From the NCBI GenBank assembly GCA_000442015.1, contig KE561154.1, positions 62,001-126,000 on the forward strand: a DNA stretch of 64,000 bases, in the 5' to 3' direction. Position numbers and translations under genes: made by a program. Every line of letters starts with the position of its first letter. Position 1 is the stretch's first letter. Under the pieces are notes generated by a model, which saw only the letters and a program-made list of their open reading frames with translations, ran no database searches and was not told the DNA's origin. This stretch comes from Rozella allomycis CSF55 (taxonomy: Eukaryota > Rozellomycota). Positions 47,462 through 59,266 of this stretch are shown in pieces.

Positions 47462-49420
47462 TTAATCCACTTCTTCAATATGGGGCCCTTCCTTGCTAGT
47501 AGATTCACCTTGGCCTGATGCTCCCGAAGTTTCATGAAGTTTTGTCATGATAGGATTTGCAACATTTTCCAATTCTTTCAATTTTGCTTCAAATTCATTT
47601 TTTGACGCATTTGGGTTTTCATCAACCCATTTCAAAGCACTTTCAATGGCTTTATTCAAAGTCACAGAGTCGTTGGATGAAATCCTGTCCTTCAATTTTG
47701 GGTCATTCAAAGAATTTCTCAAAGAATAAGAATAACTTTCCAGACTATTCTTTGCTTGAACGGTCGCTGCAATCTCCTCATCTTCTTGCTTAAATTTTTC
47801 AGCTTCTGAAACCATTCTTTCAATATCATCTTTAGAAAGACGTCCTTTATCATTGGTAATTGTTATTTTATTCGTTTTTCCGGTTGTCTTGTCCATCGCA
47901 GAAACATTCAGAATACCATTGGCATCGACATCAAAAGACACTTCAATTTGAGGAATTCCTCTTGGTGCCGGAGGTATACCAGAGAGTTCAAATTTTCCTA
48001 AAAGATTGTTATCTTGGGTTCTTGTTCTTTCTCCTTCATAAACTTGAATCAAAACGCCTGGCTGATTGTCAGAGTAAGTTGAAAATATTTCACTCTTTTT
48101 GGTGGGAACAGTTGTATTTCTTTTGATTAATGGAGTAAAAATACCACCAGCAGTTTCAATTCCTAAGGATAGTGGTGTGACGTCAAGTAACAACAAGGAC
48201 TGTGTCTTTTCCGAGGAAACTCCTGCCAGAATTGCTGCTTGAACTGCTGCACCATATGCGACCTAATTTAAATATACATTATTAGTTACAGCTTCATCTG
48301 GGTTAATAGATTTACAAGGCTCCTTTCCATTAAAATAATCGGACACTAGTTTCTGAATTTTAGGGATTCTTGTTGAACCTCCGACTAAAACAATCTCATC
48401 AATTTTATATTTATCAACTTTAGAATCTCTCAAAACCTTTTCCAATGGTTCAATGGTATGACGAAACAAATCAGCGCAAAGCTCCTCAAATTTAGCCCTA
48501 GTGATTGAAGTATAAAAATCGATCCCTTCATATAATGAATCAATCTCCATAGTTGTCTGTGTAGCTGAAGAAAGCGTCCTCTTTGCTCTTTCACATGCAG
48601 TTCTCAATCTTCTCAATGCTCGAGGATTAGATGAAATATCCTTCTTGTGTTTCTTAAGGAACTCTTGTGCAAAATATGTAACGAGCCTATTATCAAAATC
48701 TTCTCCTCCCAAATGTGTGTCACCAGCAGTCGCCTTGACCTCAAAAATCCCTTCTTCAATCATCAAGAGTGAAACATCGAATGTTCCTCCACCGAGGTCA
48801 AATATTATTATGTGGTTCTCTCCTTTCAACTTCTTATCAAGACCATACGCAATAGCAGCTGCAGTCGGCTCATTGATAATTCTCAAAACGTTCAGTCCCG
48901 CTATAGTACCTGCATCTTTCGTCGCTTGTCTCTGAGAATCATTAAAGTACGCAGGAACTGTTACAACTGCGTCCCTAACATCTGTACCCAAAAATGCCGA
49001 AGCCGTATCTTTCATCTTGGTTAATATCATGGCCGATATTTCTTCGGGGGAAAACGTTTTTGTCTCGCCCTTGAACTGAACTTGCACTAGGGGCTTTCCT
49101 CCAGAGTTCACAACTTTAAATGGCCTTTGACATAAAATGTATATATTTTACCAGTGTTTCATGTCAGATTGTACTTCCTCGTCATTGTATTTTCTACCAA
49201 TTAGCCTTTTCGCATCGAAAATAGTGTTCATAGGATTAACAGCTACCTGATTCTTCGCAGCATCTCCGATTAGCCGTTCATTTTCTGTGAACCCGACGTA
49301 TGATGGCGTTGTTCTGTTTCCTTGGTCATTTGCTATTATCTCCACTCTATCATGTTGCCAAACACCTACGCATGAGTAAGTTGTACCAAGATCTATTCCA
49401 ATCGCAATGTTCTGAACCAT
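47462..49420 (-). CDS. Cytosolic Hsp70 chaperone (SSA type)
   Basis: A 634-residue Hsp70 from exons 49420-49152, 49124-48290 and 48262-47462 (two 27-nt introns). It opens [17 protein letters not shown], has [12 protein letters not shown] and [11 protein letters not shown], an interdomain [11 protein letters not shown], and ends with the cytosolic EEVD motif that binds TPR co-chaperones. The BAG1-type nucleotide-exchange partner is also in this window (54057). The gene is full length and intact. I looked for heat-shock elements upstream and found no convincing run of nGAAn units. Confidence 0.98.
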
Positions 49421-49766
49421 TAACTTAAGCTTTCAAAATCAACATTAAATGGCTTCAATCTGATGAAGCTTAAATTAATTAAATCAGATGCGACTCCTGC
49501 GAACATGTGATTGAAAATGTAAATTTTATAGCCACATCTCTTTATGTCGGTTCCTCTTGAATCAGAAAAGTCGCATTCTTAAATATCAACAAATAGATTC
49601 AAGAAGTAATACAATCATCCGTAATTGTTTCATGATAAAGTTAATTTTTTTAAATATGCTAAAGGTATTTCGAAAATGCTGAGTTAAACCTGCATCGCGT
49701 GTTTCCTAATTTGGCAATTTCAGGCCTTGCAAAAGGCCGCACAATCTCAGCCACAAACACGTTTGC
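49421..49766. promoter_or_regulatory. Divergent promoter region, HSP70 and secreted-protein gene
   Basis: About 345 bp between divergent starts. A few scattered GAA/TTC motifs occur but not in the regular 5-bp spacing of a strong heat-shock element. No other feature seen. Confidence 0.35.
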
Positions 49767-50339
49767 ATGAATTTTAAACAGGCGGTTCACATTATAATCT
49801 TGGTCGCTGTTTATTCGGTAGTTGGCCAGAACGATAACAATGATATCAAAAGTGCGATAAATTGTGGATCTACAAGGATCCTGCACAGACGCACAGATTC
49901 TAGACAAAAAGATCTAAGATCTCCAAGTATACGTATGCAAAATATAATAGCAAAAATAGGTTCTGATTATTGTAAATGTCGTGGAGATTGCGATAGAAAG
50001 AGTGAAGACACCTTGATCATTAAAGCTATAAGCCCCATGCATTCACCATACGGCAGTTTTATGTCAGAGTTCACAGAGTGGAATCAATTGAGTGGCCAAA
50101 CACATTTGGAATCTTCGGATCAAAAAGTACAATCTGAGCACGATACAACGCTTGTTGACGACTCATTTTCTGATAATGAAGATTTCGACATATCACCTGC
50201 TTCACCTTCAACTCCGACAGAATCAAGGGAAGAATTTTTCTCAGAACAATATAGAACGCCAACAATCTACTCGAAATTGAAGTTAAAAGTGAAGAAAATT
50301 AAAGATTTATTAAAAAACAAGAAAGCTTCGCGTAAATAA
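49767..50339 (+). CDS. Small secreted protein, tandem paralogue A
   Basis: A 190-residue intronless protein. It begins with a signal peptide (MNFKQAVHIIILVAVYSVVG) and has no membrane segment after it. The mature part has a Cys cluster (CKCRGDC), short SP-containing stretches, an acidic Asp/Ser patch (DDSFSDNEDFD) and a strongly basic C-terminus (YSKLKLKVKKIKDLLKNKK). The next gene downstream has the same plan, the same length and the same M-x-FK start and Y-S-K-[LI]-K tail. I recognise no domain. A secreted, fast-evolving tandem pair in a suspected parasite suggests surface or effector roles, which is inference. The stop lies inside AATAAA. Confidence 0.85.
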   Translation: MNFKQAVHIIILVAVYSVVGQNDNNDIKSAINCGSTRILHRRTDSRQKDLRSPSIRMQNIIAKIGSDYCKCRGDCDRKSEDTLIIKAISPMHSPYGSFMSEFTEWNQLSGQTHLESSDQKVQSEHDTTLVDDSFSDNEDFDISPASPSTPTESREEFFSEQYRTPTIYSKLKLKVKKIKDLLKNKKASRK

Positions 50340-50414
50340 ATTTTGAAATTATGGCACTTAAATGTCATCGAGCTATTTCCTTTTTGGGTATTAACTGATC
50401 TGAGCCACGATTGA

Positions 50415-51010
50415 ATGATTTTCAAGGAATTGATCTTTACTAGCATAGTGTTAGCATCTTTAACTTTTGGAATAATACAACCAGTTGAAAGATGGGATGC
50501 TTATAACAATGAACAAAATCTTTTAAACTTGAGATTGCGAAGAAAAATTAAGGGGTCTCTGGCAATTGTTCCGCCTCCTTCAGGTATAAATACATGAAAA
50601 TAGTAAATCTAGGGCCTGTTCCAAATCATGAAGAAGGGCATGTGCACAGTCCTTTGAGAACAAGTTTTCCTAAAGATATATTTGGCCCAGACCTAAATGC
50701 CGATCTTTTAGAGGAAGAAATTAAATACAGAAGTCCACTTCAATCACCAATCCTGCGAAAACAAACTTTTACATCCGAGAATGAGAACACGCACGTCAAT
50801 ACTGAGTATAGTCAATCCACGTCATTCGATGAAGAAACCATAAACAACGACTCTTATGATGATGTATCTGAAGTTGAAGATATGTCTTTTCAACTTGAGC
50901 ATGACTTTAATCAAAACCTGCCATCCAAAAGTCTTCGTCAAAAAAGAAAGTCTTTCTATTCCAAAATAAAATCCGCAGCTAAATCTATGTTGGCTAAAAA
51001 CAGAAATTAA
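50415..51010 (+). CDS. Small secreted protein, tandem paralogue B
   Basis: A 188-residue protein in two exons (50415-50583, 50613-51010) with a 29-nt intron. Signal peptide MIFKELIFTSIVLASLTFGI, then a polar chain with SP motifs (VHSPLRTSF, RSPLQSPIL), an acidic patch (NDSYDDVSEVEDM) and a basic tail (FYSKIKSAAKSMLAKNRN). It lacks the cysteine cluster of paralogue A and has gained or kept an intron that A lacks. Start-to-stop plan and length mark the two as an old tandem duplication. No known domain. It converges with the aldo-keto reductase gene, stops 27 bp apart. Confidence 0.85.
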
Positions 51011-51037
51011 AAAAGATCTTTTTAAATAAATTTGCAT

Positions 51038-52024
51038 TTATTCATCACCAAATTTTGCCCATTCAGGATTTATGAAACGATGGCGAATTTTTATAGAATT
51101 AATTATATTCATCGAACTTTCACTCAATTTCTTAACATTGCTGTTTTCTTCAAGCCTTCCTTTATGTATAGTTTTTGGTATGACGATAGTGCCCCTTTGA
51201 ATTGCCCAAGAAAGTAAAACTTGGGAAGGCGAGATTCCCTCGGCATCAGCGGCTCTTAATATCTTTTAATAGATATCGATAATGTTTACATTTTTGTCGT
51301 TTAAAAGGCTTGGTTCTCTTCCAGATCCAAATGGCGAATAACAAGTGATCTTAATGTTAACAAAAGATCATTTTTACTAAAATGCCATGGGAGTTGCAGA
51401 AATCTAGCATATCCCATTGAGGCAAATACGGATGAGATTCAATTTGATTTGTGTATGGCTTGACTTTAGCATATTTTAATAAATCTTCCAGCATGGCGAT
51501 TGTAAAATTGCTAACTCCGATATTTTTAACTAATCCCATATCCACAAGTTGTTCCATTGCTTCCCAAGTTTCTTTGATTGAAACATCTTCATAAATGATA
51601 TTATCATCATCATCACGAGGGGTCCATGCAGCACTTTTCTCAACTTTTTGAAAAGCTACAGGCCAATGAATTAAATACAAATCTAAGTAATCCAATTTTA
51701 AGTCCTGTTTAACTAAAAGAAGAAAAACTACCCTTAAAGTCTTTTGACATGCGGGAATGACCCTGTTTGCCGAATGCTCTGTATTCCAGAGCTTACTTGT
51801 GACGAATATATCCCCCCTTGATAAATTATATGTTTTCATGGCATCACATAGAGCGGACCCAATGGCTTCTTCGTTTTCATAAACGGCTGCACAATCGAAG
51901 TGGCGATATCCAATTCCTAATGCCCAATTAATACAGTTAGGTACATCATTGCCTTTAATTTGCCCTTTTAATAGTATAAAATGTTATTTTTACAAGTCCC
52001 AAGACCAATACTTGGTATCTTCAT
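51038..52024 (-). CDS. Aldo-keto reductase
   Basis: An NADPH-dependent carbonyl reductase, 291 residues from exons 52024-51994, 51964-51732, 51704-51378, 51349-51290 and 51262-51038 (introns of 29, 27, 28 and 27 nt). The catalytic tetrad is visible: Asp in YRHFDCA, Tyr in AVYENE, Lys in VTSKLW, His in YLIHWP. NADPH-binding IGVSNF and PKTIHKGRLEEN follow. It belongs to the GCY1/YPR1-like AKR group by length and motifs. Substrate is unknown. The stop codon sits in GAATAAA. Confidence 0.94.
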
Positions 52025-52361
52025 TTTGGAAATTAAAAATGGAGATTTGGTTATTTTCATTTTCTACGAAACTGAAAGATAGTAAGTATATCAAAAACCT
52101 AATCAAAATTTTATAGACGATTTGGAAATGATTTCCCACGAGGTTTATATTCTATAAAATTATGTATCCTTGATCTGTGTCCGCATTCAAAGGCTGGAAT
52201 TCTTGCACTAGAAGACCCATACTGATCAGTAAAACTCATCAGGGTGGTTAATATGATGCATAGAAAAACTGTTGAATATTTATGAAATGGGCGCGAAGGT
52301 TCAATATCAAACCCGGGACTGTTTCATCAGACAAAATCTAATTTATTTATGTATTGTGTTT

Positions 52362-53986
52362 TTAACATTGCTGCCTGTTCTTCTTTGGTTGTAATGCTGT
52401 TATTATCGATAGTGTGGTACTCAAGATCATCGTAACAATTCCAAACACTAAAACAGCTAATGGAAGGATATTTTTGTATGAGAAGACGCGATCTTTTTTC
52501 AGTTTAATAACACATAAAGGAGGTAGAATAAATGCTAACAATACCGCCGAAAATCCACCCTGCTAATATTACCAATACCTAACATACTGTTAATTCCAGC
52601 ACGATACCAAGATCGCATGTCAGTTTCGACACTAGAAAGGAAGTCAAAACGAGTAAAAACGTTATTAGCAAATGTCTTATTCGATTAAAGGGTCTATCGC
52701 TGAAAAGAAAGTTTTCAATGACTTCTCTTGCGACCAAACATTCCATGGGAAATGTGAGAAGTATGTTAAACGCAAATAGTAATCGTGCGATGTTTATAGA
52801 CAACAAATCAAAAGAAAAATTATTAAGGATGTTCCCTATTGCAATTTAAAGTGTGAATTTACCTTTTGTGCTATCAGTGAAGGCTAAATAAGTCGGAATG
52901 GCCATTAGCAATGACATTAACAATGAAAATCCTGTGCTATAGTGAGTAACTTTTTCAAATCGATCCAAAGTTGGTGTTCTTAATGAACCATATATTATGA
53001 ACGTATTATGATGACAAACAAATGCTAAACATTCATATTAAGATCTAGAATTTACCAAAGCTGATAACGCCAATAGCCTAATGAATTATATTTTGCAGAT
53101 TTACCTGAAAAAAGTTTGGTTTGATAAATGCGAATTTATCGTCAGAGGCAGGCAAACTATTTTTCCTGACTTCTATAATCGTCGTTAAAACTAATGCGGC
53201 TATCGCCACCAATGAAATAAATGAGGTTTTTGCTAAATGAGTCTTCTTTTGTTAAGAAATGTGTTCTTACCATTGACTTGACCGAACTAAGTGGCAAACA
53301 AATAAGAAATGTACAAATTGTTAAAATCGTGAGTCTCGAAACACCATTCGAGTAATGCGCAATAACACTTCCCAGAGTGTCAGCGACTATTACCAAGTAT
53401 GCACACATGCCTATATATCAATGTATCAAATAAATACCACCAAAAGCAAATACAATCTGGAATATTGTAATCATCCAATAACCCGGTTTACCAAGAACAC
53501 TTCTTACTAAATCCTGGTAAGTATTTGTTGATGTTAATTTGCCGCACTTTATTAAATTTATTACAGACCAGTCTTTAAATGCCAANGCCAAGAACACTTC
53601 TTACTAAATCCTGATAAGTATTTGTAGATGTCAATTTGCCGCACTTTATTAAATTTATTACAGACCAGTCTTTAATTGCCAAAAATACATCTTACCGACG
53701 ATCCATGTTATCACCACCAATAAAATAATGCCAAAGAAAAAGCCCGCCTCATTCAAGGCGTAAGGCAATCCCATTATACCTGCCCCAATTATTGAATTGG
53801 TGAAATTGAATATCGAATTGTACAGCGAGCTCTTCTGCTCATTATCTTCCAGCACGAAATTAATCTTTCATAAATCGCTGATTTGGATACCTGATAAGAC
53901 TCTTCACTACTTTCAGCCGGCGAAACAATTAATTTCCCATTTTTCAAGCTGTCATCGGAAACATTGNTATCGCTTTGCCCAGACAT
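52362..53986 (-). CDS. Amino-acid transporter, AVT/SLC38 type
   Basis: A polytopic transporter of about 430 residues with eight coding exons (53986-53696, 53669-53438, 53410-53271, 53242-53105, 53077-53056, 53024-52863, 52835-52588, 52559-52362) and introns of 26-31 nt. TM1 has NSIIGAGIMGLPYALNEAGF, diagnostic for the AAAP family, and FVCHHNTFIIYGSL is the conserved middle segment. The N-terminus is Ser/Glu-rich and cytosolic. An N at 53586 joins two copies of the same ~100 bp, and one A seems missing near 53866, both assembly-type faults. It is likely vacuolar (AVT6/7) or plasma-membrane; direction of transport unknown. Confidence 0.88.
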
Positions 53987-54056
53987 TCAAAAGTCCGCCA
54001 GCACACAATAACAGTATCTGAATTTTCGTTATTTACACGAAAACACATTAATCAAA

Positions 54057-54639
54057 ATGGATAAGAGGTATTTTGTAACTGAAATTTCAAAAATCGAAAT
54101 GAACGTTACCGTGACATTTCAAAAGCAGAAAAGGATTTTCGAGGTTGCTGGTGAAGAAACAGTGTTAGATCTCAAAAAGAGGATTGAAGATTGGACAGGA
54201 GTGCCTATGGCTGGCCAGAAATTAATCGTCAATGGTTTTGCTTTGAAAGATGACACGGCCAAGGTTTCCTCTTTGGGATTAAAGGAGCCTTGTAAAATTT
54301 TATTAGTGGGAGTAACATACATTTTCTATTAAAAAGTGATAGAATGTACCAGAGAATGAGGTCAGAATTGCAATGAAGCCAATGGAGGAGCTAGAAAAAT
54401 CGGTACTTGAGTATCCCAAATACTGTGAGAATGAGGAGCTTTCGGAAGATAAAAAGAATTTTGAATTTTTGAGGATACAAGAGGAGCTGATGAGGATTAT
54501 TTTGAAATTGGATTCACTTCAGCTTAATTCAGACCTTGACCGAGCGATGAGGAAGGAGAGTATAGTGAAAATTCAAAAGCTTTTAAGCAATCTTGACAAA
54601 TACAAGCATCCAAGAACCCAAGAGCCATCTCACGAATAA
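54057..54639 (+). CDS. BAG1-like Hsp70 co-chaperone
   Basis: A 183-residue protein with exons 54057-54311 and 54343-54639 around a 31-nt intron. The ubiquitin-like domain (about residues 12-85: FEVAGEETVLDLKKRIEDW, VPMAGQKLIVNG) is followed by a three-helix BAG domain (EELMRIILKLDSLQLN...RAMRKESIVKIQKLL). The order UBL-BAG matches BAG1 and yeast SNL1-like factors that release ADP from Hsp70. The partner HSP70 gene is 5 kb away on the other strand. AATAAA overlaps the stop. It converges with SEC15. Confidence 0.9.
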
Positions 54640-54728
54640 ACACCAAATTTATATTAATAATAAAAGGCAATACATAGTGTTATTATTATAAAATTACAAC
54701 ATTTAATAACCTCATTCAATTCTGTTTA

Positions 54729-57372
54729 TTAAATGTGTTGATCTTTGATAGATTTGATGAAATTTTCAATATTCCTCTTTTGTGCTTTAGAATCTTGCTT
54801 TAGAGGTGTTGTATCTTTGAGCCTATTTATTGAGAAAGAAAGAGAATTACTTTTCCATGACAGAAATAACATTGCTACTTTTAAGCATTGAAAATCTTTT
54901 GTTTCTAATATTTGAATCTAAATAGTCATCAAATTTATTATTTCTGATTAATTGAAGAATCTTTAATGATTTGAAACATAATTTGTTACTTGTCTGATTT
55001 CAATGAAAACATCATCAAGATTTGCGTCTTTTAATTTTTTAATAAAGCTTTCCAGTAAAGTTAAATCAATGTTTAAATTTTCAATGAATTGATAACTTAG
55101 CTTGGGAGGTGATGGACCAACGAGAATATTCTATAAAGAAGAATGAATGAAATTACAAGAATAGAATTTGAGAGATGCGTTAAAGCTTCAAAATAAATAA
55201 AAGCTTTTTCTTTTTGTGGAAGTTTTAAAAGTTTATCAATTTCTTCAAGATAATTAATTAGATCTGAATTAATTGAATTTGAAAATTCATTACTTGAAAT
55301 GTAAGAGCTTGGAGATCCTTTGATTTTGTTTGTATTAAATTCATAGCCAGNATTCATAACCAGATTGTTGAATTAAACTTTCAATTTTATTGTTAACCAT
55401 TTCAAATAGTTTAAATTCAACAGATTTCTTTGAATCTTTAAATGTTTGTTCTGCCGTCAAAACAATATTTGAAACTTTAAAATTTCTTTTTTCTAGCAAA
55501 ATCTTTGAGATTCCACTGCAGAGATAAATAAACGCTTCAAAATTTAAACAAACTTGAGAAATCAACTTCAAATCTTCACTCGTAACTTTTTCTAAATATT
55601 TCGTTGCAATAATCCCATTAAGAAAATTATCTACATGCTACATTCACTAAACTCTTGTTAAATACCTTTTTAACAATATCGTCAATGTCTCCAGACTCAA
55701 ATTCGTTATCATCAAAAAATAAATAAAAATTAAAAATGAATTCTTTAATTCGAAGAAATAAATCATAAACACTTTTTGTAAATGGTAAATCAGATGGATA
55801 TTCACTATTTAGTAAATTTCAGATAATTTACCCTGGCTCTTGAATGAATTCCAATTCTGATTTTAAAATAGAAAAAGTATCTTTATTAGGACAATGAAAC
55901 AATTCAAAATCATCTCCCTCTATAGATTTAAGTATCTGTTCATTCATTTGTGACCTTATTGTATCCAAATATCGATTAAAAAGAATCAATTGGAAATCTT
56001 CCATTGGTTGTGTATTGAAATTATATCCCTTTAACGTTATTAATGAAATTTAATACTCTCATTGTCTTTATTACATTGTAGTTCATTTTCTTCAACGAAA
56101 GAAAGATTTGTGGATTCTTGCAATCTCTAAAATTTTCAGAAACAATTGAATTTATTTTGCTCATCGCATTTTCCCACAAAGATTCAATTTTCAATTTTGA
56201 TCTAAAAGCGTGCGGTGAATGCAACAAGTAAAATTCAACAATGAAAAATCCAACAACTTCTCTCAAAAAGAATTCAAAATGAGCAAGATCTTCATCAAGT
56301 TTCACATTCTGAGTCAATGTCAAATTAGCTTGAATCTTTTAAAGAAATCTTTCGCTTTTTACTCTTCGATTTTCTTCAAAAAGATTTTGAAATTCATTTT
56401 TGATTCCAAGGGTATCAAAAATGTGAAGGCATTGGTAAACAGGCTGGAATGAAACACAGACTTGTGAATTGTCAAGCAAATTGTCTTTCATTACACAAAT
56501 TGTTTATAACATACAATCAATCTCTTCATGAACAATCAATTCTAATGTTGCATTCTTTGCATGTGATAATTTGCCTCTTAATCTCGGCGATAGAGTCTCT
56601 AGTTTATTTTTTCTTGCTTTTGTCAATTCAAGGGCCAATTCTCCAACTATTTTACTCTTTTCTCGAACACTATTCTCAAATTTTCTTTGTTATGTTACCT
56701 CGTCATCCAATCTTTAACTTGATCCAAGACAATTTTCTTGATTTCATTCCGCATTCTAGGAATATCAGCCTCTATCCATCAAATCTATTATCCGTTTTTA
56801 CCAAGTTTCTGCGCAATTTTAAAGCTACTAATCTCTTTTAACTTATTCATTTGTAAATCATCCATAGTCTTCAACGCTTGATAAAACTTTCCTTTTCCCA
56901 TCTCCATTTGCGCCTTTTGCATGCACTTCAATGCAGTTAAACAATTCTTCAAATTTGCCACAGTTTCATTCAAATTAGTTTGCACTTTTTGGCTACTATA
57001 TATTTCTTTTTTCGTTTCATAAATCTCGCCAGCATTTTCATTCCATTTCTTGAACAAGTCAGAATGATCCTCTTTAACCTTTCTAGCCTCGGTGCGCACA
57101 CTACTTAAATGCTCAACGGAACTCACAAATTCCTACATCTTGAAGAAATATTTGACTTGTACTTGGTAGTTTTTATTACATATAGTTTCAATCTCTGATT
57201 CCTTTTGAGAGATGAACTTTTTCAAAATTGATCTCAAATTGTCAAGTCGGTTGGAAGAGTGCAATTTTAATAATGTGGATACATATTGNTTTAACAATGT
57301 GGATACGTATTGTAAATCTGTTGAGGTGCCTTGGTAAACAAATTGGTTCAGTAATACGGCATCGTCACTCAT
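54729..57372 (-). CDS. SEC15: Exocyst subunit SEC15
   Basis: The exocyst tether subunit that binds Rab Sec4/Rab11. About 710 residues over many exons: 57372-57163, 57132-56802, 56771-56699, 56669-56515, 56484-56363, 56335-56057, 56028-55832, 55804-55666, 55637-55157, 55130-54990, 54960-54851 and 54822-54729, with introns of 26-30 nt. Family landmarks are GKFYQALKTMDDLQ, IPRMRNEIKKIVLDQVKDWM, FQPVYQCLHIFDTLG and TFKDSKKSVE. N's at 55351 and 57289 have small duplicated flanks, so a few residues may be counted twice. No other domain. Confidence 0.92.
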
Positions 57373-57634
57373 TGTATGGTGGCGCAGCTGTTAGGTAAAG
57401 ACGCCAATAAAAATATTGAAAAATATCAACTGAATGACACCCATTAATAAATTTCATGTAAATTATATTTTTTGATAATATCCGTTGTAGTATACACAAA
57501 GTTAGTTCTCAATTTTTGCTTTGCCAGGCTTCAATAAACTTTACTCCATTAAGCCAAAAAGCTTTTCCATGATATAAAACCGATCCAGAGGCTCAGTTTT
57601 GAATTTTGTTTGTATTTTTCAGAATCAAAAGAAA

Positions 57635-58015
57635 ATGAGAAAAGTGGTCGGTGTTGTCCCATTCAACCCCAAAACATCAGAGTTTATCCTCGTCACTTCT
57701 CGAAAGCACCCCTGCGAATATATTTTGCCAAAGGGCGGCATAGAACACGGCGAAACCGACCAGGAATGCGCCCTCAGGGAAGCCTTTGAAGAAGCTGGCA
57801 TACACGGGGAAATTACGCTCAAGCTGTCGGCTACTACCGTAAAGTCGTCTGAAATTACATGGTATGCAATGCAAGTTGACAAGATTGACCAGAACTGGAG
57901 CGAAAGTCATGAACGGGAACGGATAATGGTGAAACCTGGGGTTATTTTTGATTATATCAAAAGAGATCATATGCAGGAAGCTATCAAGTGCTTTCTAAAA
58001 ACTCATAAAGTATAA
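57635..58015 (+). CDS. Nudix hydrolase, diphosphoinositol-polyphosphate phosphohydrolase type
   Basis: A 126-residue single-domain Nudix enzyme without intron. The Nudix box at residues 34-56 fits G-x5-E-x7-REUxEExGU, beginning GGIEHGE and ending REAFEEAGI. The preceding PKGGIE and strand RKVVGVVPFNP match fungal APS1/DIPP enzymes, which cleave diphosphoinositol phosphates and diadenosine polyphosphates. The ATG used is the first in frame; a TTTTTCAG just upstream may be an acceptor for a 5'UTR intron. Confidence 0.92.
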   Translation: MRKVVGVVPFNPKTSEFILVTSRKHPCEYILPKGGIEHGETDQECALREAFEEAGIHGEITLKLSATTVKSSEITWYAMQVDKIDQNWSESHERERIMVKPGVIFDYIKRDHMQEAIKCFLKTHKV

Positions 58016-58473
58016 CTTTTTGTATGTAAATTTTACTATTCAATTTACCACTAATCTTGCAATTAAAGATTCTGATTAATTATTTATTGTGAGATCTGCA
58101 AAATTCTTCAAAACATCTGCATTTTCAAAAGAAATAGGTTAAAATAATGATTGTGTTTTCAACTTTTTACAATTTCTGGTCATGAAAATATTCAAGATTG
58201 TTCAACTGGGGATTCACAAAAGAAATCTAAAATCAAGTGCACGATTAGTGATTACGTTCATTTTTATAGTTATTCTTAACATACAATATACCTACACTGG
58301 GATTACTGAAACATTGAACAATCCAATGATCCATGGATAATGGGAATTGGAAAATGAGAACAAAGATATGAAATAAATCAATAAGACTTTGATATATCGA
58401 CCAGAAAATGATAAAGATATTTTTGCGGGTTTGTTCAAAATACTCAAAAATACGCAAGCCACCGACAACTAAA
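58016..58473. other. Intergenic, Nudix to GPATCH4
   Basis: About 460 AT-rich bp. A minus-strand frame with a few hydrophobic residues lies at 58245-58457 but lacks coding character. No repeat or RNA gene seen. Confidence 0.3.
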
Positions 58474-58729
58474 ATGTCCTCAATAGCAGAAAAATTGATG
58501 CTTAAACAGGGCTGGATCCCGTAATAATGTTACTTTTGTAAAACTAGTGGAGCAGGACTAGGAAAAAATAGCGACGGGATTATCGCCCCACTAAAGAACA
58601 AACTAAAAGATAATACTCTAGGAGTAATTTGTGCAAAAATGTTTAATTGAGATTGGAGCATCAAAAGAAAATTTCTTTCCTTGGTGGGATGCTGTTTTTA
58701 ACAAAGCCGCGAAAAATTTGGAAAATGGC
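58474..58729 (+). CDS. G-patch protein GPATCH4 type, 3'-truncated at an N
   Basis: The start of a G-patch protein of nucleolar RNA helicase cofactor type. Exons 58474-58520, 58548-58623 and 58652-58729 are separated by 27- and 28-nt introns. The spliced N-terminus shows the G-patch core MLKQGWIPGAGLGKNSDGI, then LKNKLKDNTLGIG and FFPWWDAVFNKAAKNLEN, the order found in GPATCH4 (TMA23-related). The frame reaches the N at 58730 and has no continuation on the other side, so the rest is missing from the assembly. It binds DHX15/Prp43-type helicases in other organisms. Confidence 0.82.
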
Positions 58730-58873
58730 NTATGTTTTCCAAGATTGATCTTTAAAAGGGGTTCTAAGTGATCTATCTTTAAATGTTCTGCATATGCCTC
58801 AGTAAGAAAATCGAAGTAGGTTGAATTTGATTTATTCTCATCTTAGGATTGGATTGTTTCTTGAAGGTTTGGT

Positions 58874-59062
58874 TTAGGACCATTGTATCCCTTCTCTTAT
58901 CTTTTCCTTGGCTACCTCGGGCTCCTGCTTTTCATTTAGGAAATGGACTCTGAGTCCTTCAATGACCATTCCAGGCTTAGACATTGTATCCAGTCCTAGG
59001 ATGATACTAATGGCAATGCCATTATCTTCGCCCATGTCAAGGACCTCAAAGCGATGCTTGAT
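58874..59062 (-). mobile_element. Retrotransposon protease-like fragment
   Basis: A minus-strand frame of about 62 codons reads HRFEVLDMGEDNGIAISIIL followed by GLDTMSKPGMVIEGLRVHFL. The pattern of beta strand then I-L-G-[LM]-D resembles the second half of LTR-retrotransposon aspartic proteases. Base composition is a little higher in GC than the surroundings. No reverse transcriptase or LTR pair is seen here, so only a fragment is present. Confidence 0.45.
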
Positions 59063-59266
59063 TTATTGTCTCCATGGCAAATAGTTATCTCTTCAGTTAT
59101 TCTTCTTCTTGGCGTAGTAGTTGATNCCAATATGTAAATTATCAAAAATGAAATTTCGACATGTTCGATGACCGTAACAGTCGCTCCATACGCTTATAGT
59201 ATAGTTAAAACAGAAGTCGAATGAGAACGGATTGTCTCAGATCTTGGAATTTATAGGTAATCGGGA

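Noticed and set aside
49421-49766. Heat-shock element upstream of HSP70
   Set aside because: GAA and TTC triplets are present but without regular 5-bp alternation.
56029-56056. Frameshift in SEC15
   Set aside because: A 28-nt GT-AG intron starting GTATTAAATT removes the problem and restores the conserved reading.
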